Below are positions 12,856 through 22,958 of a DNA stretch of 64,000 nucleotides, piece by piece. Positions within the stretch are counted from its first letter, which is position 1. Each line of letters starts with the position of its first letter. Position numbers and translations under genes: made by a program. This DNA is from Hydrangea macrophylla (lineage: Eukaryota; Streptophyta; Magnoliopsida; Cornales; Hydrangeaceae): positions 76,575,045 to 76,639,044 of the forward strand of contig CM066985.1 in NCBI GenBank assembly GCA_033977485.1, read 5' to 3'. Below the pieces are notes generated by a model, which saw only the letters and a program-made list of their open reading frames with translations, was not told the DNA's origin and did no database searches.

Positions 12856-13912
12856 ACAAAGGCTACCGTGGCAGATCAACTTCCTTAGGACGTTTATCTC
12901 TAAATGTGCAGGGAAGACTCAAGTATGGACCCCATTACTGAAGATCAAGACCGATGAAGAATTTAAGTGGGAGGATAGTCATCAACAGGCCTTTGAAGTA
13001 ATAAAGCAGTACTTGTCTACTACTCCAGTGTTAATGCCACCCAAGAAGGGTAGGCACCTTAAATTGTATATATCGGCCTCCGATTGCTCAATAGGAAGTA
13101 TGTCAGCTTAGGATAATGAGCAAAGTAGTGAGCAAGTAGTATATTACTTGAGTAGAATATTGACTCCAATCGAGCAGCGCTATGCGCCGATTGAGAAGTT
13201 ATGCTTGGCATTGTATTTTTTATCACAAAAGTTAAGAACATATATGTTGCCTGTTTCTACTTATATCATATGTCAAACTGATGTGATTAATTATATGTTG
13301 TCAAGACCTATCATGAGAGGCTGAATTGGGAAATGGACCTAGGCCTTGATGTAATTTTTCATTCAATACCGATTACATCAATCAGTCAAAGGTCATGCCA
13401 TAGCCAATTTTCTGGCCGATCACCCAAATCCTACTGATCTGGGAGATTTGTCACTAGCACCTAAAATACTAAATACGTCCTTAGTTTCATGGACGTTAAT
13501 CTTTGATGGCTCTAAGAATGCAGAAGGTGCTAGGGTAGGAGTGGTCATTGTATCACCTAAATACAAAAAGACAAAGATGTCATTTCGACTCGATTTCAAA
13601 TGTACCAATAATTAAGTCGAATACGAAGCGCTCATCATCGAACTGGAAATACTGAATGAGATGGGGGCATCATCTGTACATATAAAAGGGGACTCAGGGC
13701 TGGTGATTGGACAGATATCAGGCAAATTTCAAACAAAGAGTTGGGAGCTCTGCCCGTTTCACTCAGTGGCTACTCAACTTATGGATTCATTTAATGATAT
13801 AAGTGTGAGCTATATCCCTAGGTCAACAAATATAGAGGCCGATAACCTAGCAAAAATGGGATCGACCTCGTCTGCTAAAAAGTGTTTAGAGGATCAAACT
13901 ATCACGGTATAA
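12856..13912 (+). pseudogene. Tandem RNase H relics, including the archaeal-type RNase H
   Basis: After the RT come degenerate RNase H motifs (PPKKGRHLKLYI, YYLSRILTPIEQRYAPIEKLCLAL) with stops at about 13110 and 13321. A second RNase H domain then starts at about 13497: FDGSKNAEGARVGVVI, YEALIIELEI, KGDSGLVIGQI and RSTNIEADNLAKMGS. This extra archaeal-type RNase H is a recognised mark of Tat-lineage Gypsy elements. It is interrupted by a TAA in CTNN*VEYEA. Confidence 0.85.
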
Positions 13913-13984
13913 GTCCGATCATTGCCATCAGTAGCAAAGGGAGGATGGTATACTATAAGCAATTCAGTCTTGATGGAGGACGAT

Positions 13985-15280
13985 GATTAGAGAATCCCAT
14001 TCATCGAATATTTAAAGCACCCAAATGTTAGGGTGGATCAAAAAGTCAGACTATTCGCAGCTCAATTTATGGTGCTTGATGGAGAACTATTCAAGAAACC
14101 CATCGGTGATGACGTGATCTTAAAGTGCCTCAGGAAGAAACAAGCCATACAAGTAATGGCTAAAATCCATGAAGGAATTTGTGGGGCTTATCAGGCCGGT
14201 ACCAAGATGAAATGGCTCTTACGAAGATATAACTATTACTGGCTAGGCATGTTGAAGGACTGCATCAGCTATGCCAAAGGGTGCCAGGCTTGCCAAAAGT
14301 ATGGCCTGATTCAAAGAGTGTCGGCCAAAGAACTCCAACCTATTATCAAGCCATGGCCGTTCAGAGGATGGGCCATGGATTTGATTGGCAAGGTTCTCCC
14401 ACCTTCATCGGGCCAACTTTGTTTTATTATAATAGCTACGGACTACTTTACTAAGTGGGCCGAAGCAATACCATGCAGGACGGTGACTCAAGCTACAGTG
14501 ATTAAATTTATTAAGGAACATATAATACACCAGTTTGGCCTACTGGAAACCATTACGGTCGATCAAGGATCTGTGTTTATAAGGACATAAATCGCAGCCT
14601 TTGCGGAAAGCAGAGGGATTACCATCCTCAACTCCACTCCATACTATGCTCAGGCCAATAGACAGGCCGAGTCAACAAACAAGATCCTCAAGGGGATCAT
14701 TGAACAAATGATAAATAAGAACCCAAGGGAATGGGACAAGCTACTATCTAAAGCACTGTAAGCTTATCGGACATCTAAAAGGTCCAATACTGGGATCACT
14801 CTGTTCATACTGACCTACTGGCATGACGCTATGCTACCTATGGAGGTTACGGTCCAATCAGCCAGGAGGGCATTGCAAAATCAGCTTGAGCTTGCTGAAT
14901 ACACTGAGGCTATGATAACTGAATTAGAAGGGCTTGATGAAACAAGATTGGAAGACCTAGATTCATTAAAGGTACAAAAGCTACGTGCAGCCCGAGCATA
15001 TAATAAGAGAGTGAAAGGAAAATCTTTTTGCACAAAGGATTTGGTTTGGAAGGCCATCTTACCTATCGGGGACAAGGACAATCGATATGGTAAATGGTCG
15101 GTCAATTGGGAAGGTCCCTTCATCGTTCACAAAGTCAAGAGAGGTGGAGCATACAGGCTACGTGATATTGATGGAACGGTCTATGCCAGATGGATAAATG
15201 GTCAGTATTTAAAGTCTTATTATCCTACTTTATGGGAAACCATTGATTTGGAATATAGACCGAATCCAAGGTTAGAGTAG
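13985..15280 (+). pseudogene. Integrase relic of the Tat element
   Basis: The zinc-binding region reads HEGICGAYQAGTKMKWLL then CQACQKYG (HHCC type, first H lost from view or altered). The catalytic core follows with WAMDLIGK (first Asp), FTKWAEAIPCR and TVDQGSVF (second Asp). A TAA comes right after FIRT (14588), and another stop sits at about 14759 near LSKAL. The C-terminal GPFIVHKVKRGGAYRL at about 15110-15165 is the usual Tat tail. There is no chromodomain, as expected for Tat. It would insert the cDNA into the genome. Confidence 0.87.
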
Positions 15281-15289
15281 GATCTACTT

Positions 15290-15548
15290 GTCAATTATGG
15301 GCCTGAGAGCGAATAATCAAAAGTCCTCAATTGTATTAAATAATAGCTGGGGACAGCTTACCTACAAGTGTTCAGTACAAAAAAAAGGAAAAAAAAGAAA
15401 AAATATATCTACTAGTATAGAAGACAAAAGTCGGACTGTACGCCGACTCAAAAGTTTTGAGTTTTGTATACAGATCTGCCCAGGTCTGCTAGGCCCCAGT
15501 CCGATCTTGTTTGGCCTTGATATGCTTCTGGGACCAAGCACGGGAGAT
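15290..15548 (+). other. Spacer between integrase and antisense ORF
   Basis: A purine-rich stretch at 15379-15405 (aaaaaaggaaaaaaaagaaa) follows the integrase stop. An open frame of 87 codons covers the spacer but resembles nothing. It separates the sense genes from the antisense ORF. Confidence 0.4.
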
Positions 15549-15549
15549 T

Positions 15550-18500
15550 AGAAGAGTAGCCTGTAGCTGGTCACTACACTTCTGAGCGTCTCCTCCAAGT
15601 TGGGCCAGGACCCCATCCACCTTTACTACCGCTGCATCATTTGTGATGACCTCGGCCTCTTATTATTCCAGTTATGCCTTGAGAGTAGCCATACGGGCCT
15701 GTAGCCAGGCGACTCAAGCAATCACTTGGGCCCGAGATGACTTTTCAATTTCATACTTTGTCTTGGCAGCTTGGAGAAACTGCACCGTCTTCTGTCGGGC
15801 ACCAAGATGAGCTTCAGCTTTAGCCTGAACAGTTGAGGCTGATCGCTCCAAGAGACGACAGCTTGGTAGTCTTTTTCGTTATCTCCCCTATTAGAGAAAG
15901 CTGCCCGTCTGACAGTGAACGGTCGACCAAATGTGCGCTTAGGGCAGCATCCACATTAGCAGCGGGTGGAAGACTAGGAAGGTCTTGGGTAACTAGTCCA
16001 AGGAGTAGATCCTTTGACCGTTGAATACTAGTGGGGAAGGCTACTTCGAACTCCAATGAACCCAAGTCAAATGCCCCAAGGTCCAGGCCGAAAAAGAAAT
16101 CGTCAAAGGGAATAAATTGTTTCGGGCCCAAAAGGGTGACCTGTTCAAAACCCAAGCCAAGGTTAGTAATTTTAGCAAAGGGAAAGGAAACATGTCTGAG
16201 CAGGAAGAATAGTACCTGAGTAGGGTATAATGTGGAGGCCGATGCGTCTTGAACGGCCTCGCCGTTTAGTTGAGAGGTGGACGGTTGGGATGGTCGTTGG
16301 TCTGGCTCAAAAAGGGGGTGCTATAATGGTCTCTACCATTTAGATGCCCGTTCCCTCACCCGTAGTCTATACCCGGAGCACGGTCCTCAATACTTGTGGC
16401 TGGAGGATCTACAGGAGTTGAAGAGGCTGGATCGACCATGGTAGTTTCTTCAATATGCTTAGTGGCCGATCCCGTAGCCGTAGAAGGATCAAAACGATCC
16501 ATCATATCATCGGCCTGACCAACAACTGATGAGACCATCTGTTCGGTTTCCTCTCCAGCCATCTCCATAGTTGCATCATGCCCGGGTAATTCCTCACTGT
16601 TGGAGGAAAGGACTACTTATTCTGGGACAAAACCCCCAGCAGGGTCAGTGTCTTCATCCCCATCTGAAGGGGTTGGAGGTGGTATAACGTACAATAGGAC
16701 CACCCTTTCTGTAATTCTCTCAAGGAGGGCTGCGTCTAGTGCAAAAGAAGTTGATGTAAGAGGACGGGTTGATGTCTGCTGCTCAGTGGGCGTTGTGTCT
16801 TCATCCGAGCCTTTGTCCACAAGCTAAAATGCAATAAAAGGTGGTTAGAAAGAATAAATAGTGGAAATTAGGTAAGCAAAGGGTGAGGATGATGGAATAA
16901 TACCTGAGCAGATGAAGTGGTAGTTTATTTCTTTTTCTTTGATGGTCCTTGGTTTGGGGATTGCTTATGAGCTGGCCTCTTTGCCACCTGTTTCCGTCGG
17001 GCAGGCGTAGTTGGAACAACAGGTACATCGGCCTCTGTGGCCGATGACATGGCAAATTGAAGTAGCACCACAGCAGTGGTGCCCTTGAATATGTAGGATG
17101 CCCGATCAGATCACCATTTGGTGAATTCTTCAGAAACAACAGGTCAGGCTGAGAATGGAGTAAACTTGAAGGCTGCTTTCAGCTTGTCTAATTACTCCTG
17201 CCCGTTGTTCACAATAAGGCCACGTTCTACCCAGTCAACATTTACATTTATGGCTGATGGAACGGGCACCATTTGAGAAAGCCCAAACTGACGGGCATAA
17301 AGCGGAGCAAAGTAGTATTCTTCCCAACACTTGTTGTTAGCAGAAGGGATGTTCGGGCTAAAGATAATGTCCCTAGCTACTAGGTAGCTAGAGAAGATTT
17401 CATTATAAGAAGACTGGGTGCCCGGGCCCCAGTTAGCAGGGTTGTTGGGAAGTTATAGAAATGTGGAAAACTGAAGAAAAGAAAAGGGTGTGAAGAGAGG
17501 GGTAGCCCGATTGGCACTTACTTTGTAAAGAATGAAAACACTCCTTGAAGGAGTGGGAAGTAGGAGGAACATCCACGAAGTGGACAGCGAAGATAAGAAT
17601 GCTATCCAGTTAACGGGTAGCTTGCCAGAACTGTTAAAATTAGGAATACAGCCAGAGCTGTAAGATCTAGATCAGGCTGCCACCAGCACTGAAGCCCGAG
17701 TGGATGAAATCGGTCACTCCATAAACTAAGTGAGCCCAGACTAGAGTGGCTAAAGCCAAAGGTTTCCCAAAGGCTAGAGCCAAGGATAGAGTGGTGTACT
17801 CTTTAGTTATGGCCTGACTGGCTGAGCAAAAGAGATAACTGTTCAGCCAGTAGATGAGAAAAGCGCTATGTTCAGCATCGGTCACCTCAGACCCATCCTT
17901 ACCTATGAAAGCAGTCAGAAAACCGCCGAAAGATGTAATCGACCGATAAGACACGGCTCCATCTCTGACTGATTCTTGTTGGGGGTAGGAGAAACTCGTC
18001 GTTCTAATGTCAAGGCCGCGCATAATCACCTATCTGTGGGGGTGGAGCCCCAGCAAGTAATTTATATCTTTTATGGTTAGAGCCATCGGGCCACAACGGA
18101 AAAGAAATCTGTTACATGAAGAAGAAAGGAGGAAAAGACGAGGTCCGGTCTATCTTAAGCCGTGACCGACTAAGCATGATGGCGTCGAAATGCCTGATCG
18201 CTTCCAGACATCAGTCTTAGAGGCCGATACCCTAATCACCTATTTGTCCCAGTTTACAGTAGGGGTAAGCCAACCCCTAATGGGATAAGTAGATGTCCAG
18301 AATTTATCCCAGTTATCAGGTAACTGGAGGAACGCTTTATTTTCCACTAGTGGGAAGTAGGGGTTGAAGGCCACCGGAGGATCGACGCAAAATGCCGTAC
18401 CAAGGCAAGGTGCCGCCGGAGTACCATAAGAAGTACTGTAATATGTGAAATAGTCGGTAGAAATCTCGGAAGCATGGGCTTTGGCTCGGGCCCTCACCTC

Positions 18501-18584
18501 TTTGCATCGGTTTTGGGGAGGAGGAGTATCTAGAAAAGCTTTCTTGCCTTTGGAAGAAGGCGTCAGAGCTGTTTTGGGGGCCAT
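15550..18584 (-). pseudogene. Antisense extra ORF (plant mobile domain-like) of the Tat element
   Basis: Read on the minus strand, the gene starts at 18584 (MAPKTALTPSSKGKKAF), goes through YFPLVENKAFLQLPDNWDKF, and reaches a well preserved block at 18029-17667: SEVTDAEHSAFLIYWLNSYL, ITKEYTTLSLALAFGKPLAL and ATLVWAHLVYGVTDF. This block has the look of the plant mobile domain (aminotransferase-like PMD, PF10536), a domain shared with plant genes such as MAIN. After it come a Ser/Thr/Pro-rich region (16820-16356) and a tail with coiled-coil character (16155 down to about 15560). The frame is broken in several places. Extra antisense ORFs between integrase and 3' LTR are known in some Tat lineages; their role is unknown. 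Confidence 0.7.
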
Positions 18585-18837
18585 TACAGTAGATGGTGAT
18601 GGGGTTTACTCACCGGAAAAGATGGAGGTCCTTAGAGGGGTTCTGAGTTTCTAGAGAGAGAGAGGAAGATGAAGAGGAAGAAGGTGAAGAGATTTTTGAA
18701 AATCTCTTTACTTTATACGCTAATGTGGACTGACTAGTGGGATTCCCAAAGATCTAACAATCTCTACATGGTGGATACGTGGCAGGTTTAAAATTTAAAA
18801 CGTCACATCAATCAAGGGCAGAACATTTGATATGACC

Positions 18838-18850
18838 TTTTGGGGGCAAT
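18838..18850 (+). promoter_or_regulatory. Polypurine tract of the Tat element
   Basis: TTTTGGGGGCAAT lies directly before the TG of the 3' LTR, where the plus-strand primer for reverse transcription is expected. Confidence 0.65.
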
Positions 18851-20111
18851 TGTTTGTACCCAAAAATTGCCAAAGGTTTTTGAGACCAAATGGAGTGTTG
18901 AAATGGGTTTGAGGATGGCCAGCCCAAAGCATGTCTAGGAGTGGCCGGCCCAGAGCTTACAAAGACCCATCGGGCTCAGGGAAAGAACGTCACGCAGTTC
19001 AGAAGGATAAGGTTGTTGTCCCAGTCTGGTAGAGTCTGATGGGTGAAATAGGTCATGTGCTGACCAATCGAGCACTGTCATTGAAATAAATCAATAATAG
19101 TAAGTGGGAGTCCGATTGGGAGGCTAAGCATAGATGATACTCATTAGGCACCATACTTATATGAATAGGCATTAGTAAGGATCGGAACCCGATGGATGAT
19201 ATTAGTAGCGTGCATGACGATCGGACACCTTGCTAGGATCAAACGGTAAAGGCCGACTGCAGGAGTCTGATTGGTCGTAAGCATTCGTAAGAGTGGCATC
19301 GGGCATAGAAGTCAGGAAGCGTGACAAGTGGAGGTTGGTCATGACCGATAAAGTTGAAAGAAGTGTCAGGTGAGTCCGATGAACACATGGGGGAGTTGGT
19401 AGCTGTCGTGATGACGTCATCCTGATTTTGAGAAGGTAGAGTCTATATTGAAAAGGAATCTGATCATGTCCAACTGGATATGGAAGGCTAATCCCTAAAA
19501 TATTGGGATTGAATCAATCAAGACTCCGGATAAAGCAAGAATTTGAAAATGGAAGGATTCTACGGTCAATCATCTGCTTGGAGCGCAAGTTAAGGAGTCC
19601 TTACCTTATCTGGACTGCTATAGGTGCTAGAGGCAGGCCAACCGTGCAAAGGACTCCCCGTCATCTTGATAAACCGCATTCAACAGCACTCACAGAACAT
19701 TCAAAGCATTCAAATCTTTGTGTTATCATCGTTCTGCATCTATAGCAAATAGGTCTGTTCCTTTTTGTTATTTTTGTCAACTGTTTTCATTCTTTGGACA
19801 ATCAGAGCCTGTTCTGATCTTGTTCTTTGGTTGTATGTTTTATTCTCCAAACATTTAATAAGATATCTGTATTTTATTAATCGTTTATGATTGTTTACCT
19901 AGTAAACTCTTACACTATTTGGCTTGTGCGCTTCAGTACTGCCACAAGATTTTTTATGAGGGTACTTTCCTACTCGTCACACACAATCATCTTTTAGAAG
20001 TCAGGTCTAAAGCCTTAAGTATTACTCACTCAAGCAGATAGGAAATTAGTTTGCACACACACAGCAAGCCCGTTTGGCTCTGGCGCTCCCGTGCGAAACT
20101 ACAAGCAAACA
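18851..20111 (+). repeat. 3' LTR of the Tat element
   Basis: 1261 bp, TGTTTGTACCC to AAGCAAACA, followed by the GATGC duplication. Compared with the 5' LTR it has lost about 9 bases across the TATA box (near 19630). Confidence 0.92.
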
Positions 20112-20116
20112 GATGC

Positions 20117-20687
20117 TAAGAAAGCCTAAGAAAACTAAGAATGCTTTAGAATGCTTTAGGATGCGGTGTATCCAGATGACGCAGATTGAATTAGAAGCTT
20201 GCCGACCTGTTGTATTTATAAGCCTGGCTGAAGCTGATGAAGATAAGGCAGGAAAAACTCTTCAATGATAATCTGGTAAAAAATATCAGATTATTTCCCA
20301 TATCTGATGAAAACCTCCACATCTTGTAAAATATATGTATACATATAAATATATATCTTGAATCTGGTCCACCTTTTGGCTTGATTCGTCTGATTTCCCT
20401 CCAAGTAAAAGATATATACTTCCCAAAATATTTGATATTATCTCCAAAAAATATATCATTATCAATATTGATAATCTTCCCATATCAGATAATATTCGCA
20501 TATTATTTTTCCAAATATGTATCCTTATCACAATATATAATCATATCTCTAGAGAGTTTGTAGGGACTAATTTCCCAAAGATGACCAAATCTGTATCAAC
20601 TTTCCAAAGTTTTTGAGAGGATGCCAAATACTCCTTAGCCGAATTGATTATATTACCAAATCAAGTGTCCAATTGAATTGACAGTAT
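20117..20687. other. Right flank of the Tat insertion, no gene seen
   Basis: No coding signal. TGTATTTATAAGCC at about 20211 looks TATA-like, so the interrupted sequence could itself be an old repeat. The AT-rich bases 20280-20560 contain many atatatc steps. Confidence 0.5.
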
Positions 20688-20696
20688 TTAAAATTA

Positions 20697-20870
20697 GGGT
20701 AATACTTGGGACACAACCTTTATACAACTTTCATACAACCTCCCCAAAAGATGTGTCTATCTCTTTCCTGTGTCACTGTGGGGTCCAGTGATATCACAGG
20801 AGAGAGATAGACACATCTTTTGGGGAGGTTGTATGAAAGTTGTATGAAGGTTGTGTCCCAAATATTACTC
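20697..20870. mobile_element. Foldback MITE with 9-bp TSD (Mutator-type), 174 bp
   Basis: A perfect 9-bp duplication, TTAAAATTA, flanks it at 20688-20696 and 20871-20879. The left end is GGGTAATACTTGGGACACAA and the right end in reverse is GAGTAATATTTGGGACACAA. The arms match over about 75 bp, leaving a loop of only some 25 bp (about 20772-20797). It is non-coding and would fold into one long hairpin if transcribed. Confidence 0.88.
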
Positions 20871-20879
20871 TTAAAATTA

Positions 20880-21177
20880 CTAAATGAGTGGCCATCATTA
20901 AAGTATGGCCTGCTTATTGGCCAAGTGTCATGTAAAGCCAAATATTGAATTGGCTTGACCCCCCTCAATTCCTTAGCTGAACATGTAGCCCGATGGAATG
21001 TTTAAAATAAGGCCACAGCCCGATAGGCTTACTTCCCTATTCATACCTTAGCTGAATATATAAGTAAAACCAATTCAAGTGTGGCCCACCTATTTTACTT
21101 CTCAAATAGCCAAAGAAGCAAAAGCCAAACTTCATCGTAGTCAGCCAACTAGTGGAACGGACATGGCTAGTCCAAAT
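20880..21177. other. Spacer, no gene seen
   Basis: Nothing coding. It ends in AATATTTAA (21178-21186), the left duplication of the MULE. Confidence 0.6.
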
Positions 21178-21239
21178 AATATTTAACAATATTGCTAGAT
21201 CCACCGAGCTCTACCGAAACCATATACCGAACTAAAGGG

Positions 21240-21505
21240 GTGGGGGCCACAAAACAGTGCAAGTTTTAAGTGTCTCTCCATTTCGGTTTTTTAAACAAAA
21301 CCCGCCCGCCCAAATCATTTTTGTTAAAATTTAAACCCGCCCAAATCAAAGAAATACCCAACCCAATGCTGTTGTCTTTCTCTCTCCAATTTGGTCCCCA
21401 TCCTCACAACCACTGTGCGAAGAAGACAGAGAACCTAGCTGCGATTTGGAACAGAGAACCATTGCTGCGATTTGGAACAGAGAACAGAGTACCCTCCCCA
21501 GGTTT

Positions 21506-21542
<37 letters not shown>

Positions 21543-21732
21543 ACACATGCAAACACCTGTGGGTTCGTTCATCTTCGTTCATGTAGGGCTGCGATTCGGT
21601 TGCTGCGATTTGGGTACAAGAGAAGACCCCTTTCATCTCTCCTGATACATGCTGAGTTTGGCTTGCTTCTGTTGATGGTTTTGGGTTTCATTGCACTGGT
21701 TTGAACTCACTTGAAAGGAGCCCTTTATCAAG
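21240..21732 (+). promoter_or_regulatory. Inferred TIR promoter and non-coding first exon, with splice donor at 21733
   Basis: The CT run at 21509-21541 is typical of plant 5' UTRs. ATCAAG|GTATAA at 21732/21733 is a good plant donor. A matching acceptor, TTTATTGTAG, ends at 22950, 8 bases before the transposase ATG. A 5' UTR intron of about 1.2 kb is inferred. No transcript was seen. Confidence 0.55.
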
Positions 21733-21895
21733 GTATAATATGTACTTATGGTTGCTAGTTAATGAATCTGATTTCAGGTTGTCCTTATCTTATGAAGTTT
21801 GATTGTATGAATGATATCAAATATCAATTGCTGATAATTTTAGCCGTACTTATACATCTCTTGTAAATGGGATTTGAACACGGTTGCTAATACTA

Positions 21896-22480
21896 TTAGC
21901 TGTGACACAAACAGATAATATTATCTGTTTACACTAACAGATAATATTATTTGTCAACTTTAAACCACTATAACTTTATCAATTCTTGGGCTTTTTGGGT
22001 GATTTATTTTTTTTAATTCATGTATTTATTTGAGATCTAGGCATTGGACTTGAAAGTTGTACAAAAAAAAGCAATTTGGAACCTCATTTTTTATTTTTAT
22101 CTTAGCTGTGACACAAACAGATAATATTATCTGTTTACACTAACAGATAATATTATTTGTCAACTTTAAACCACTATAACTTTATCAATTCTTGGGCTTT
22201 TTGGGTGATTTTTTTTTTCATTTCATGTATTTCTTTAAGATCTACGCATCGGACTTGAAAGTTGTACAAAAAAAAAAAGCAATTTGGAGCTTCGTTTTTC
22301 AGTTTTATCTTAGCTGTGACACAAACAGATAATATTATCTGTTTACACTAACAGATAATATTATTTGTCAACTTTAAACCACCATAACTTTATCAATTCT
22401 TGGGCTTTTTAGGTGATTTTTTTTTTTTGATTTCATGTATTTCTTTAAGATGTACGCATCGGACTTGAAAGTTGTACAAA
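21896..22480 (+). repeat. Subterminal repeat array, left arm (3 units of about 206-210 bp)
   Basis: Each unit begins TAGCTGTGACACAAACAG and contains the perfect 20-bp palindrome AACAGATAATATTATCTGTT (21910-21929, 22116-22135, 22326-22345), then a related half site AACAGATAATATTATTTGTC, then TTTATCAATTCTTGGGCTTT and GACTTGAAAGTTGTAC. The same unit recurs inside the element and twice in the right arm. Confidence 0.92.
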
Positions 22481-22958
22481 AAAGTAAGTGAATGCATTTG
22501 GGAATCCATATTATGTAGGCCAAATTGCAATTTCTTCTAACTATTATGAACAAGCATTAGTATAAGTTAATTGGAGTTCGATCAACACATGCATTACAGA
22601 TTTCGTAACATATATAAGATTGCTCTCTGCCTCCAACTACACCTTCTTAGATTATGATTAATAATTTTTAAACTATGAGCCTCGCTCATTGTTTTTACTA
22701 TTATTTACTTCCAACATAATCTAATCAAAACACTTTCTAGTGAATATTTGTATCATATTAAATTGCCAATTACACTAGGTTCAATTATATGAGAGTAATT
22801 AACGTCAAGTTTATGATTACACTTCACATGTTCACATAATTTTTAGAATTAATGAACATTTTTCACCATAGATGATTGTCTTTTTCAAGACAATCTACAA
22901 ATCTTTATGAAAGTATATAAGTTGATTATTTTTTTTTTCATTTATTGTAGGAAAATAA

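Larger units (their letters stand above)
6800..20111 (+). mobile_element. Complete but inactivated Tat-lineage Ty3/Gypsy retrotransposon, 13.3 kb
   Basis: Two direct LTRs (6800-8068 and 18851-20111) start TGTTTG and end CAAACA. They are flanked by a perfect 5-bp duplication, GATGC, at 6795-6799 and 20112-20116. A primer site follows the left LTR and a polypurine tract precedes the right LTR. The internal order is gag, protease, RT, RNase H, a second archaeal-type RNase H, integrase, and then a long antisense ORF. The second RNase H and the extra antisense ORF are hallmarks of the Tat lineage. Stop codons and frameshifts are scattered through all genes. By eye the LTRs differ at roughly 8% of the first 425 bases, so the insertion is old compared with the one at 35099. 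Confidence 0.92.
21187..22551 (+). repeat. Left terminal inverted repeat of the MULE
   Basis: 1365 bp, inverted copy of 27531-28685. In the outer 540 bp I see only two substitutions besides the CT run. It contains a CT microsatellite (21509-21541), a splice donor (21733) and three copies of the subterminal unit. It is one unit longer than the right arm. The 144-codon ORF at 21270-21704 is mirrored in the right arm but has no domain, spans the CT tract, and is best read as 5' UTR. Confidence 0.93.

Noticed and set aside
21270..21704. 144-codon ORF in the left MULE arm (and its twin at 28168-28602)
   Set aside because: It spans the CT microsatellite and the inferred 5' UTR, has no domain, and is duplicated only because it lies in the TIR.
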